Of a DNA stretch of 64,000 bases, positions 11,559 to 26,500 are shown one piece after another; position 1 is the first letter of the stretch, and the number at the start of each line of letters is the position of its first letter. Both the position numbers and the translations under genes were made by a program. The DNA comes from Heliocidaris tuberculata (lineage: Eukaryota > Echinodermata > Echinoidea > Camarodonta > Echinometridae). A model generated the notes under the pieces. That model searched no databases. It saw only the letters and a list, made by a program, of their open reading frames with translations, and was not told where the DNA came from. Where the stretch lies: the NCBI GenBank assembly GCA_025618425.1, contig CM046838.1, positions 21,608,211-21,672,210 on the forward strand. Reading direction: 5' to 3'.

Positions 11559-14500
11559 GTAAGTATCCTTTTAGATTTTGTTGAGTTGGGAAATGACATT
11601 AAAAAAGGCAATAATATATGTGCTCCAGCACAAAGTTGTGATCAGTTGAAATGCATATATTGAAAAGTTTTAATTGTGAAAAGGAAAGTATTACAGGAGT
11701 GGATTCCTGTCCATACTTGTCTATGTTCTCTTCTACTTTTCTTTTCACTTGTTTACTTTCTTCCCTTTTTTCTACCATTGTCTTTTCTCTTCTGAAAATT
11801 TTTCTTTGTGTCTGTGATTCTGCCTTTAGTGGTATCTCTAGTCTTTTATTTCATGATAAATTCGTATTGACATTATTTCACTGTGTAGAGATTTATTGGT
11901 TTTGTTACCCACATTTATATAGACAAATGTATTGCTTAACCAGTGCTATACATACATGTATCTTGTAAATTGTAGTCGGCCTACAAGATATTAAATGAAG
12001 TGCATCAGAAGTGAAGTACAGTAGACTCTTGCCTAACTGAAGCTTGAAATGCCTGATGATGTGTGATGTGCAGTCCCCCCTCGACCCAGTTATGCCTAGC
12101 AAGGGGTGAGAGAGTCACCCCTCAAGTAAATGGCTGGTTGGGTTAGCCGGGCACTTTGATCCCTGTGGTGGCCCAACCAACATGCAGCCAGTAACTCAAT
12201 TACAGAGGATGAATTTCTCCGGGACCATGCATGCTCCTCCGTAATAGAACCGAGCCTCATGGCTCCGAGCACAAGCAGTAGTATGCCTTCATGCTGCTTG
12301 CTGCAATAATGTGTAGGCCTATATTGTACCATACTCTTAAAAGACTAACGTGACTGTTTGTAGAAATGTATGCAAACTCAATAGTTCTGCATGGAGATTG
12401 AACTAGCAACTGTCATAGAATGACTTCTGGTGGTGCAAAAGAACTAGAAAGAATGTCTCTTTAATTCCTGCAAAATTGTTATGGAGTTCCATCGAATTTG
12501 CCTGCTTTAATTCACCAAAATTTTCACAGATAGTATTAGTTCTGCTTAGTTCTGCTTTCTGCATAGCTTGTTTCTCATCTGGTGAGAGTCAAAAGGACAT
12601 TAAATCATATACTTCAAGACAAAGTTTAGGCTCTTCTGGCTCTCAAAAAGGCAATATATGAGGTGTGTAGTTGTAACATTCAAAACAGCATCCACAACCT
12701 TCTGATTCACAATGCTGGATGGCCTTGCCCTTGCATAGAAACTAGTTCACCAATTCACCTTGTGTCACCTCTAATGATGTTACATCCATTAAGAAAGTGT
12801 CATGTTGCCGCGGGAGAGACAGCTGGAGAGACTAACCGATTCATTATTGCCTCAGCCGTAGGATAAACATTCTAACTCAATCAGCTGATAGAGATGTGTA
12901 TGACCACACATTGAATTGTCACTTCACCTTTCCCTGTACATGAACTGAAAAACCAGAAACAATCTCGACATTGATTTTTCAAGAATTGGCAAAGACAGGC
13001 CCACAGCCATTTTTGCAATGAAAGAAGAATTCAATATTTCAGTGTTGTACTTCAATTATTTCATGCCATGAAGCTTCCCTGAAGTTGGACTGTTTCTGAA
13101 ATTTGCCAAAGTTCCTGGTGTTACAGTATGCATGAAGTAGTCTACTCATCAGTTCTTATTTTATTGAAAATTTTGCATTTATATTTTTTCAAAATAAGGT
13201 TATTTATTCATCAGTCAATGATCCTGTTTAAATCTGCAGGTCTATCATTCCCAATCTGTGAGTTCAGTTGAAAATCAATAGTGCTTGTAAATTCAACTAA
13301 TTCTTTTGCCATACCTCCTGTTATTTCCATTTGTACTTAAAGTTCTGTAACTTTGTTTGAACATGTCTGTTATTTCTTGGTAGTTCATAGTGACTGAGTA
13401 GAGCTCTCAAACTCTTGTACTGTTTAATCTAGCAGAGAGTTTCCCTCAAAATGCAGTAATGATGTCATTCTGATAAAGTCATTTATTTTTTTTATAGTTG
13501 ACTATCAAAACAAGATAAACAACCAGCCAAAAAGAGAATTTGTGAAGGCCAGCTTTTAAGCCCATTATTTTTTTTCAAGTAATATTTGTTTAAACTTCAA
13601 GAAGATATTTCTGGGCCCTGTTTCATAAACCTTATTATCAATAACATTATGATAATTGATATAAGCTACTGCAATCATTGTATTTGATTGACTGTGAGCA
13701 AATTTGTCATAGAAATGTTTCAGTTTTTATTGATACCAAGTTTTATAAAATGAGGGGGACCAAATTACAGCCGTAAGTGTCATTTAGTGCAAAAGTGTCT
13801 TAAATTTATCACAAATTCACAATAAGTTTATTCGCATTTGATATGGAAGAGAAAATACATACTGGTGTGCAAGTAGGCCATGTCAAATCGAGGCTACAGA
13901 AATGTATCTGTCACCTGTTTTAGCCTCTCTTTGACTCTATGGCTTTTGCTTCACTTGTCGGAACCGTCCACACATCATGGAACTGCGTGGAATAGTTTGG
14001 GCCAGTCTTGATGGATGATAATGCAAATGTGGTGATCCAGATGTGTGTCGAGGTTAACAAGGACATTATCACTTCCAAACCATGGTGGTCCCCGCGTCAG
14101 ATTTCAAAACAGAGCACTCATCGTTCTTCTTCCTCCCCTCATCTCCATCTATCTCTGTGGTTTGATCACCCTCCCTGATTACATGTGAAGCATGGAGAGC
14201 TATAAGAAGATGCAAGTTAATGTGATGAAAGGACATGTCTTATCTTTGTGACTAGGGTCTCTGTCTCAATGTTCAATCACCTTAGACGTTCTTCAATATC
14301 TCCTTTCTCCCATCCAACTCTCTTGACTGGTTAGCAAGCACAAAACCTTGTCGAGTACAACCTGACGAGGGGGCTTGAATGAGGGGGACTATTTGAGGCC
14401 TTTAGCTGTTTCAAATGCAATTGTTTAAGCTTACCCAGATTTTACTAAGTTCATGAATATGTTCTCAAAACTTTTTCTTCAGAATGCCTGCTCCTTTGTC

Positions 14501-17500
14501 ACATAATGAGATTAATGTTTGCTCCGTAGTACAACAGTGCTGACTGCTGGCATGTATGATATTTGACATGTTAGATTTTAACATCTTTCTCTCCTTTTTC
14601 CCCCCTTTTCTCTGCAGGACATGGAGCTTCAAAGATGTATGTTTCATAACAGATTATCCTAGCTTTGAAGACCATTTAATAGATAATGTAAGTAGATTTG
14701 ATTACTATAACACCTTGAATCTTCAGCCAGAAATGACAGAAAAATCCCCATTGGAAGTTTGTAATATATGAAAGTGAATCGCTCTTCATCATAAGTACGG
14801 TATTTTTAAGATTAAGTTTATTTCTTGACATGCCTCCATTGCTTTAATAGTGAGGTTTTTGATAGATCTGTTTATTGATAACATCACATGCACCTTTAAA
14901 ACAACAAATCAAATATTGTCAGAGGTTTTCCCAATGCAGCAACTGATATAGGTGCAATTGAAGTATGCAGAGTGGATTCCAATCTTTCCTTCCAAGCACT
15001 TGGTACATGAAGTATAGTTAAGAAGTGAACTAAATATCTCATCAACCAGGGATCTTGTGAGAACGTCCATAAATTTGGATGTAAAAAGTGTCTTATACAT
15101 AAACAGGTCTTCAATTTGATGTTGTAACACTGAATATGATGTAACACTGAATATGATTGTTTACTTATCATGTCCTCTTGTTTCTTTTGATATTCACAGA
15201 TTATAGAGAACATTATTCCTTGTACAATAATAACACCATTAGACTGCTTCTGGGAAGGAGCCAAATTACTTGGGCCTGAGAGGCCTATTCAGATACCGTG
15301 AGTACTTTTGTTGCTTCATTTGAAATATTTGAAACATTACACTTTTACACAACAGAAATGAATGTGTCAAGGAACCATTTGTGTGTGTGTGTGTGTGTGT
15401 GCTGGTTGTAAAGCGATTCATTAACTTGCCTTCAAAGGTTTGAAATAGAATTTTGAATCTTGTCCTAAAATTAAATCCCAAAATAACAAGATTCCTGAGA
15501 TAACAAGGCAATTTTGCTGGTCCTAGGTCTTCATGTTCCTCTGTTTTTGACCCTGATATAAGGAGATTCCTGATATAACAAGGTAATTTTCATGGTCCCA
15601 AGGTCCTCATTATAGTGAGTTTCCACTGTACCCCCATGAAGTTCTATATTCAACAATGAAATTCCATAATCAAACATGCCACTGTACTTTACATATAGAC
15701 TAGTCTGTTGTATAGGTCTGCAGTATGTTTGTGTTGTTGAATGAGAGCTGAAAGTGTACGGTTCTGACAATATTTTGATTTTATGGGTAGTGTGAGGTCA
15801 AAGGTCAGGGGTCATTGGGGACCTCCAAGAACAGGGCCATCAGAGTACTTGTGGAGTCAGTCAGGCAAAAGAACACCATTATTTATGATTGGAGCTTGGT
15901 CCTTTTCCAGTCTCTAACGTATTTCAAATAGGGAGCATATGCCAGATATGGGCCATAGATTTCTTAATATAATTGGCCTGTTTTATTAAAAATCTGGTCC
16001 CCCCCCCCCCCCCGAAATTTCTCAGTCCCTGTACCAAAGGACTTGCATGTGGGAAACCTTGAGGTGGAGCCTTCTGTCATGGGTGTGGTTGCGTGAGATT
16101 TATTATCTATGGATCCCTGTAAAGTGAAATAGAGTTATCTTTTTTTTCTTGTTGATTATTTTTATTAGATGGCCTTGTAATTTTGAATATGGATTTATTA
16201 AGATTAAGATTACCGCACACTATACTATTGGTCTACGATCCGATTTGGGAGAAAATGTAATAGCATTTAATTTTAACATTTTTTAAACCTGTCAAATATT
16301 TTGGTCATATAGTGTGGGGTGGGCTTTAGTCACTTCCATTGTTGGAACCCTTCTGTGGATGTTTGTGCAATGAAGTTTCTTGATGTTAATTCGATATGCA
16401 TTAGATCTTCTGTATTTTAACTTCAGTTACCTCATTTGTTAAAAGTGAAAAGAGGTTGTTAAAGCGCATCATGATAGTTGCCAGAAACAAAACTGTTGTC
16501 AACAATTATTCTTAACAATTAGTGGGACAGCTTAGCCTTAGGTGGCAAAGCAGTATAGTGATGCTGTTGTGTGGCAACCTTTTGAAGCCCTGATAGCAGG
16601 TTAGTAGACCTTGCCTTTCCAGGTCTTGCCCTCCCCTAAGAATAATGACGTGCCTGGATCAGCAGTGTCAGCAGTGGGCACATGGGGTCTCACTGGACAC
16701 TTCCATTCTTGGTTTCAGGGGGGTTTTAAAGGCAGTGGTTAAAGTTTCTTCCGTGATGATGAGGGAAAGACAACTTATAAATGGTTATAAGCAGTCGTCA
16801 TTAGCTTTTCCATAATGTTGAATAATAAGGACAAAAATCATTAATTGAAGCCTAGAAAACCTTTCTCTGAGTTCTCCAATACTTGTTTTAAGCATTTATC
16901 AAAAGAACAACACTTCTTGATAACTGAATTGAAATTAAATCCATTTATTTAAATCATCTACAGAAATTACTTTGTCTGTGTTTCATGACTCTTGTCACTA
17001 CACCTACTTGATGATCATTACCAGGTCTTCAAATTGGCAATGAAATGACCAAAGGCCTCATGCAGTGAATTTAGGGACTTGACACTGACAAGGTGGAACA
17101 AGTGGTATGTGTTTAGATCCACCTTGCCCCCTCGTGCACAGAAAGAGAGCAAAGGCCCAAATGGTGGACTGGAAAATTATACACAGAGTGTTCATGTAAT
17201 AGTGCTGGAGTGGAAAAGTAGAGAATTTTGTGTTGAAGACGTGCAAAATCACACAAGTATTTTGCTTGTGTATGCTGTTATTGGGTCAGAAATTCACAGA
17301 TATAGGTTGACAAACAAGATGTTTATTCAGATGCGCTCCATAGTTTTGGGTAATTTCCTAAATTTAGACAGGCTGAAACATTTCCTAGAATTGCGGTTTT
17401 CTAGGCAGGTTGCTTCAGTCCAGTGTGCACCGTTGTTTGCTTCCTTCTGTTGCTATATCTGAAATGGTCTGGATGCTTTTTCATAGTTGATGATTGATCT

Positions 17501-20500
17501 TAATTTGATATATTTTTGTCTTATCAAGACGTGATTTTTTCTTTTTTTTTCATTTTTGATAGATTATGTGATGTTAGTTCACATTCTGCCATTGCATGAA
17601 GAAAGAAGATTCTAAAGAGCTCAGACAGAAAATAGAATAATGTAGGCCTGTATTGGTAGGATAGAAATTGAAGTGATATGATAAGAAAGCCAAGAGTAAA
17701 GGGAATTGAAAAATTTAAGAAAATCTTAAAAGAGAGAAGCAACCTCAAAATTGAATGCATCCATGCTGCATATGTCCCATGGGTGGCTTTAGATGAGAAT
17801 TTAGAAATTGAAACATTCTATCAGAAGTAATACCAAAAGGTTCAGATTTTTTCCCAGCTACATGAAGGCATGTATAAAATTTCTATCTTGCATGCTGTAA
17901 TTTTGTAAAATATAGGATTATGTTACATGATACTTGAGCAGACCATCAAGGGAAAATTTATTAGTATTCTGCCTGATGTTGATGGCTTATGGGGAGCGCC
18001 ACACATGAAGCCAATTTCTACAAAGTTCAAGGTCATGCCTTGACAAATATTCATTGATGAACCCCAAGTAAAACCAGGTTCGTGAAGATACCACCTAAAA
18101 CTTGACAAAGGTTTCCAGGAAGATTTGCCAGCCCACACACCTCCCTAATTCAGTGTACAACCAGAAATTTGGACGAGTCTTTTCAAACTTCACCAGGGGG
18201 CACCCCCCCCCCAAAAAAAAAGAAATAGCAAGACATTTTTTTTTTTTCTATGAGGTCTCTGTTGCAATGCCATATGTTGAAAGAAAGGGCGGAGCCGCGG
18301 AGGAGGAGGAAGACCTCATTGATATTTACATGTGCACAATGTATGGAGACAAAAAGAAATAAATAGAAGTTGGCTATCCGGGATATGTCCCATGTTGTGC
18401 ATTGTAGATACTGAATCTCTGAGTGGTCCATGCTGCAAAAATATTTTGTCTGGCAGAGCTCCATATAGCCAGGCTCAAAAAAACAAAATTGGTAGAGGCA
18501 TATATTTTGGGGCATGAAAAAATAGGAAGGGGAGGGGAAAAAAAGATGGAAACTTGGGAAATAGCTGTTAACTTTTAGTTTTTGTTTTTTGTGAAAGCTA
18601 TTAATAAAAGGGGTGGAGAAGGACCTGAGCAACGGAGGAGAGCATGGTGGGGAAATAAGTTTACTAAACAATAAGATTAAAGGAGGGAGAGAGAGGGAGA
18701 GAGAGGGAGAGAGAGAAGGGGGTGGGAGATAGAAACCCCATCCAAATTACAAGACTGAAAAAGGAATTGATATTTGATCACTTCAAAATATACCCCTCTC
18801 AGTGGAGTAAACTAGCTACAAAAATAAGAACTAGCTACATGTATGTCCATATGACCATGAAAGGGAAAACGGAGAATGGCAAGGTTGTGCTAGAATTCAG
18901 ATAAAGAATCATAAGAGGACGATGAGAAATCAAGACTTTCCCCCACAAATTTCTGTAACTTGTAGTAAAGTTTGTAAGTTTGGGAGTTGCCAAAGTCAAT
19001 TGACTTGCTCAATTTTTCATAGAAATAGAGCATGCATTGCAGCTGTTTAATTTCCACCACTGCAGGCAAATTTGATCTTGACTCGTACCAAAAAGTGGTC
19101 ATTCACCCGGTGACATTGTTTCATGTTCCTGGAATTTTCTCCTTTTTCCAGATAAAAAACAGGAATTTTCACGTTCATGTACATTGCCGTATATGCAGTG
19201 TTTGATTATGAATGCTGCTATGAATGCTGCTGTGAATGGACTTTGTTTCGCTTTAGTGGGGAAAAAAAAAATCATTTCGAGTCATCATTAAGTAGTTACG
19301 AATATGCCTAGTATTTTTAAGATCATTTCTATTTTCCAAGTTCAAATTTTGTCTAAAATTATGTCGTTGAGCATTATTTGTTATGTCACTTTTCATTGAA
19401 TCGATTTCACACAAGTTTTTTTTACATAAAGAAATCTGGAAGTGAAAGGGACATTCCCATTCTCAGGGCGAGTCATGACAGGATAAAGATCAGAATACCA
19501 GATGTAGTTACAACTACTAAACTCTGCTAAAATAAAGATACATTTTCTCATTATCCTTATTGCTGGTTTCCCCTTCCCTTCTGTTATTGCACCTTAGTCT
19601 TCCCCATTCCTTTTTAATGTACCTCTTGGGAAGATCAATCCGATTATTCTCTTGGAGTACTCCTTGACAAGAGCTTTGATACCGACTCCTTACTGCCATG
19701 GGTGGCAAGGATATGCAAATGAGATCCAAAGTCAATGACCTCAATCCTGTTTATTTTGCTGGAGGTGTTGAATTTTTAGGGCATTATGGGTCAAAGCCGG
19801 TCAGCCAGGCCTCCTGTGATTGGCTCATTTGAGATTCAAGATGGATTTCTCAGAGAGAGTGTTATGCTTCTTGTTTGGAAAAACTCATGAGGAAAGTTTT
19901 TAATCATGTCTGTGATTGGATTGTGCTTTTATGATTTCTGTGCTGTGTCGTTTCCCCCGTCTGTTTTTTTGATGTCGTTTTGAAAAATTTCCCTATTCTC
20001 TCATACACACTTTAATAAAATCCAAAAAATTAAGATATTGATGCAACTAATTGCCAAGCTATACCAATATTTATTAATTTTACATTGTTGAATAGGAAAA
20101 GTGCTCATTTTTTCATGGGGGAGGGGGTAATAGATGGTTAATTATAGGAAAGATTGTAAAGAAAATGTTGATTTGGGAAGAGTTCACATCTTTTAGAAGG
20201 ACATTATGAAATAGATAGGATAGAGCAGAGAGAAGAAAGATTTTAGACTCCATCTAAGTCTATGAATGTTCCCATTTTCATCAATTTTTTCACGATATAT
20301 ATGTTTATTTTGTCATTTCAGACATTATAACAAAACTCTGAGATGGACCACTTTGGACCCTCTTGGATTAATAAAACTTTTTGAGGGCTATGAAGAATAT
20401 TTTTCACCAGAAGCCTTTGAAGATATTATTAACAGAGTAAGTATACTTCATTTGTGCGATTTAAGAATAAACCCTGTAGTTGGAAATAGAAAGAACAATT

Positions 20501-23500
20501 ATTAGATGAAGTACAGAAGTAATGAAACCGAGATGCGATACTTATGTACTCAAACTGTTGGCCTCATGTTATTGAGTGTTATTTGCGTCAATGGCAAAGA
20601 AGGCAAAAAACTTCTCATTCCTGACCAGCCAAAGTAATTATTGAATTTATTTTGCTTTTTCATGTTCTCTTGAGATATTTGTAAAAATGTACCTACTGAT
20701 CTGAATTACATTTTCTTTTCTTGCAGACGGGTATTGGGCATGCCTATCAAGTCAAGCCTTGTCTAAATCCTTTAGATCAAGAATGTCCTGACATGGCACC
20801 CAACAAATTATCGGGAGAGGTAAGTTAGATTTTGTCTCCTATTATCTTGTGTCTTTACTTTTGCTTAATCGATAACTTAAAGCCTAAATCTTCTACATTT
20901 AGATAATCATTTGTTTAGAAATGATATCATATGGAATAAAATACATTAGATTAATTGTTATTTATAAAGCATAATGTTAATAAAAAGTTCTATGAATGTA
21001 AGTGCTTGAAGAAAAATTAGGCAAATGTTTTTGAGGGAACCTTCTGAGCAGAAAACCGGTCAAACCTTGTTAAATACATGAATACTAAGCCTGAGATAAC
21101 TTTGGCTGTAGTCTGTGGAGAAAACCAAAATTAAATCACATTCAACTGGTTAAAGTGAATGCATTTTCTTTTTTTTTCTTCAGATCCCGGATATTGCAGC
21201 TCAATTAACAGGGGGCTGTGCAGGGTTTGCCAGCCGCTACATGCAGTGGCCGGAAGAACTCTTACTTGGAGGAATCTCCAAAAACCAGAGTGGCACAGTA
21301 GAGAGGTAAGTTCATCGATCCCACTCCTGACACCTGGTCAATTTCTCTCACATGAAGAAAGAAAGATGGTTGAGGCAATCTTACATTAAATGGTGGCTAC
21401 TTATCCTTCAACTCTCCTTCAACTCTCCAAAGATATATTACATGTATGTTTTCTTAATTGGGAGAGTCTCTGCACACCAGAGAGGCATATAAAGAGATGA
21501 GTTCTTTACCCCACTCCTGACACAAATTTGCTTGTGCAAAGAAAAAAGGTTTCAGGCTATCAAATTTAAATTTCATAATGAAAAGGTTTAACTTAATAAG
21601 CAATACCATCTGATTGGATAAAAGCCAGCTCATTTCTTGAAAATGAGGCCAGGCAGGAACAAGCAGTGAAAATGTTACATAACAATACTTTTAGTAATGT
21701 AGTCTTAAGAGGTAAGGGTATGAGCAATTTCCCCTTCTAATGAGTAGCACTAATTTTTATGTTACAGGCTAGCATGTAACATGACTTGGCAGATTGATGA
21801 AGGCTATGTGTCAGTTGATTGAGAACCACCAAATGCTCTGTTCATCTTGGAAAATTTGTAGAACTTTTCAAAAGGAAATTGATGATACATACTGCCTGAA
21901 GAAATATAACAATACAATGAATGAATACATTGCTGTTGTTCTGGAACTAGTTTACCCTCACCCTCTTTCCTGTGTTTATTTTACATTGCTTGATAAGGAA
22001 CATGATCCCCCCCAAGAATCTTCACTCATGCATTAAGATCAAGTGCAGAATTTGCAATCAGTAGATCGCAAATTCTGCTCTTGATCTTAAGTGCTTAAGT
22101 TTTAATTTTCACTATGATTTTTTTTTTTTACAGTTCTCCCTTCCTGAAACAAACAAAACATTAATATTATGAAGTTTGTTCCAGATCTGTGCCCAGTTTA
22201 GCAAGTGAAATGAAACTATCAGCAACAAAAAATTATTCTCAAAAATTAATGAATATTTGTTCATTTACTATGCAGTATAAGAGAGATTGATTCAACTACA
22301 ATTATGTGTAAGCAAGGTTGATTTTGTTTTTCTTCATAAGTTAGATAGATAAGAAAGTAAGAGTTCTAGTCATAAGTATATTGTGTAAAAAAGTATTTTA
22401 CCTTTAATTAATGTAAGGAATCAAAAACTTCACATGTTACATCCTGTACTGTCTTTCCATCTCCCTGTGCAGTGCTGAAGCTTTACAGACTATCATCCAG
22501 CTGAGGGGGGAGAAAGACATGTATGAAGCATGGAACAATAACATCAAGGTCAGCGAGGTCAGGTGGACAGAGGAGAAAGCAAAAGCCATTCTGGATGAGT
22601 GGCAAAGAAAATTTACAGATGTGAGTAATAAATGTTTTCTCCAACTCTAAGGTGATCATTTTTATCATTGCTCAAACTATTTGCTCTGCCTTATTTGCTA
22701 ACCCGGGCATTGTTTTAAAAAACTTGTGAATAACATCGTGCTACCATTCGATGAAGAAATAGATTTTCTCCTAGCCAATCAAATGTAATGATTTCAAAAA
22801 ATTATGTAAATTATTGTAAGGTGTTGCTGAAAACTAGTGATATGAAAATGGGCCCTTGGTATAAGTCTGTTCATTCAGCTACCCAAAATAATTTTTTTTT
22901 CTCAAAGAACTGTTATGCTTACTGAAGTTGTTGGCCATGACCTGCAACATTTCCTCAAGCTTTTTATGTTGTAGCTTTTCCTTGGTAATGTTCATGAATT
23001 TACAATGCCTGTACTTTTTTTCCTTCAGATTGTGAGAAATAGCACAATATCCAACTCAACTCAGGACGTCAACGCTTTCTCATCCGCATCTCTGGAAGAT
23101 CTCCTCCAAGACTTCTCAAGGACGAGTGTTGTCAGGGTTGCCATGGGTTACGCTATCATGGTGAGTAGACTTCAGAAACCACATTTCTATTGCACTTTTG
23201 TCTTCCATCTATCCTTTACATTAAAAGAACTCTTGTTTAAAGGAAGTGTTGTTCACATTGCAAAATGAATATCTGTAGAAGCTGATCTGTCTTAAACTGT
23301 TTCCAAACTCTACATGTTGTTGCTTCATGCTTTTGTATTGATTCTACTTGGTTGAAGAAATAGCCATTTCTTGATTTCCAAGGTGATCAATACAACAATT
23401 ATTTCTTTTGAATCTCTCCACGGTACACACACACTTATTTTGGAATATGTTTTCACATTTAATATCCAAAAATATTGCACACATATCTATAAAAAATCTT

Positions 23501-26500
23501 TTCACGTGCAGCATACAAAAGATTGATTTGTTTGCCAATAGCTGAAGAATTCCATCAGAATGACATTTTTAGATATTTTCTGCTTGTGCTTATCATCACA
23601 TTTCTTCTTTGTCTCGCAGGCAATGTATGCCACACTTACCATGATGAAGCTGTACGATGGGGTGCGGTCCCAGGGCGGGCTGGGTCTGTTTGGGGTCCTG
23701 CTTGTTGCAGGCTCAGTAGCAGCAGGACTAGGATTCTGTGCTCTTATTGGCATTGTATTCAACGCATCAACAACTCAGGTGAGTAATGTTCATCTAAACT
23801 TATCATCTCTTGTTTTGTTGCTCACCCTTTTCTCTTGTTCACCGTCTATTTATGTTTTTTCTACTTGATCATCTTGTTTGTTCTCCTCTCTTTCTTCCCT
23901 TTTCCCTTTTATCCAGTTGAGTATGATTATTATGGAAGGAATAGACTGTTGGTGTATTGTTTTTTGCCTGATTGTGTTTCAGTGTGTGAATGTGTCCTTT
24001 GTTTTGTGTGTGCATTCAGTAAGAATTTTAATTGAAGAGTGATTTATCAGTAATGTATTGTCGAGATATGTTTTGTATATATTCATGAATAAGATAATTT
24101 AGCTTTTGTTGTAGACCTGAATATCTTTAGAACTGTTTTGTGTGTTTTTAGTTCTGCTATCTTTCAATCTGTGACCACTGAAAATATAGCTTTTTGATAA
24201 TAAACAAAAGTAGTTGTGTTTTTGTATCATGTTTGAAGGAAATGTACATATCAGCTTTCAAGACAAACATTAAAAGTGATGTTCCAAACACCCTAATTGT
24301 GAGAAGAAAGATGGTGTGTGTAATAATGCCATTGCAGCAGAGAGAAACAAAACTGAGGTGAACCCTAGTTCTGGCTGAAAGGCACCTGAGAAAAGTTTTT
24401 CTTAAGATTTGCTTTGTTATTTTGTTATTTAGAAGAAAAAAAAAGAAAATTGGGGGGGGGGGGCGGCTTGTCAAGCTAATACATAATCTATAGAAAGTGA
24501 TTTCGCAGGCATCCTGATTTTGCCAAGAGGAGGACATATGTAATGTTGTTTATCTCCTGTAGAGAGGAACAACAAGATTTGAACATTTCTTGAAAGCACC
24601 TACAAAAGGGAAAGAAAGGGGGGGGGGGGGTGGGTGGGAGGTGCACTCTCTGAGATGCTGATATTGGAAGCCCACCTACCTGAGTCCATGGTGACATGTT
24701 GTCCTATTGTAAATAGACCCTGTGATAGAAGTGACATGTGAAATAACATGACATGGAGGCGAGGAGCCGCCTGCTAATGGCGTGAATGTTTTGACTGCTC
24801 TGTGGGGAGAGCGCAGAGAGAGTGATGGAGGAATCGGGGGTACTGAGTGGAGAGGAGGATGGGGAGGGTTTACATTAAGAGGAGAGGGGAGAGCCCAGAG
24901 AGAGTGATGGTGAAATCAGGGTACCTTATAGGAGAGGGATGGAAGGAGTGGGAGATTGTGTATAGGAGGAGATGAGTTAGAGGAAGAATATGGATGGGGA
25001 TTAGATATTACAGGTCAGTATGAAAAAGAAAGGAGACAATTTTTATATGAGTAGGAGGCAAGGAGTTGTTTTAGAAACTAAATTAATAACGGAGATGAAG
25101 TGAAAAATTTTTAAATGTAGACTTATAGAATGTTTTTGAGAAGGGGGGGGGGGGGTTGTGTATTGACACAGTGTGAAATGACACTGATAGGATGGAACTG
25201 TACTACAAGAGGAAGAAGTACTCCCAATGGTTTTTCACAGGTGGAGTGTTGAAGGTGTTGGCAAGGATGTGTCACTTTCAGTGATTTGCTTCCAAAAGTA
25301 GTGATGGGCTTCTTCATCAATGATCTTCTACCAAAAGGACAGTGATGTTATTGCTTTGATAAAGCAATGATGTGAAGGAGGGTATGTAGAATGGAGGAGA
25401 ACTTGAGTGAGAGAGGTGCAGGGCAGATAGGATAATGGAACCAGGGATCACTCAACGAAACTAATGAGTCGGGTCAAGGGTCAACGTGTCACATGGTTTG
25501 CTGGGGGCCCCAAGGGAGGAGAGCCATGCATGTGGTCTATAACTTCATGTTCTTCCATGTATACCTCAATATATCTCTTGCTGATGCACTCTTTATAAAG
25601 TTGAATTGTAATATCATGCGGGTCAATAAGATGTACCAAAGATGTTTTTATGCTATAATGGTCAGTGGGGTCATCAGGATTGAAGCTAGAAGATGCAAGT
25701 TACCTATTTTGAGAATCATGATTTGTGAATGTAATGGGAATGGGTTCAGAAGAAATTACAAAAGCATCTCTTTATTAAGTGTTATAGGGTGAAAATAGGC
25801 TTTAGAGATATGTCTTGATTTTAATTATGGGAAGAAGTGATACATCATTTCACTTCCTTTTTAATCCAGTAGACTATATCCCGATTTTTTTTAACAAAAT
25901 GCTTAAAATCTGGTTAAAACTTTCAGTTCAACTTTCTAGGCCTAAATGAAATCTTGCATTCCACTTATTAAGAATTTAAATCTAGTTTGAAATGATATAT
26001 GATTTACAGAATATGGATCACACATTAAAGTACAACATTGCCTTAGGAATGGTGTTCATTAAAAAACTCCCAAGAAAACGTAGCTCTATAATTGGGACAG
26101 AAGTCCCTAAAGTCTGCCTTGAAAGGGAGAATGTTCTACTACTACTACTACTACTAATGGGTCTAGCCAACACTGCATGTAGCCAAAATATATGTGTGTA
26201 GGGTGTGGGTGACTCTGGTGTGTGGGTGTGTGGCTGTGTGGGTGTGTGGCTGTGTTCCCAGCGGTCAGAAACTGACCTCTACTGGGTCACTCTCTTTCAG
26301 AGAAAGTTGTTTTTGGATGTCATGTCCAGTTCAGGTGCAAGGGATTGCTTGATGCTGACCGGACTGACCGTCTGTGTGTGTGGGAAATAAACTTGAGACA
26401 TATTTGTATTTTCTTCTTTTTTCTTCTTTGTGTGTTACTCTACATCTGTATTATCTAATTTTGCCCTTCTGGTCTACTTGATCCATTGCTGCTACTTGTA

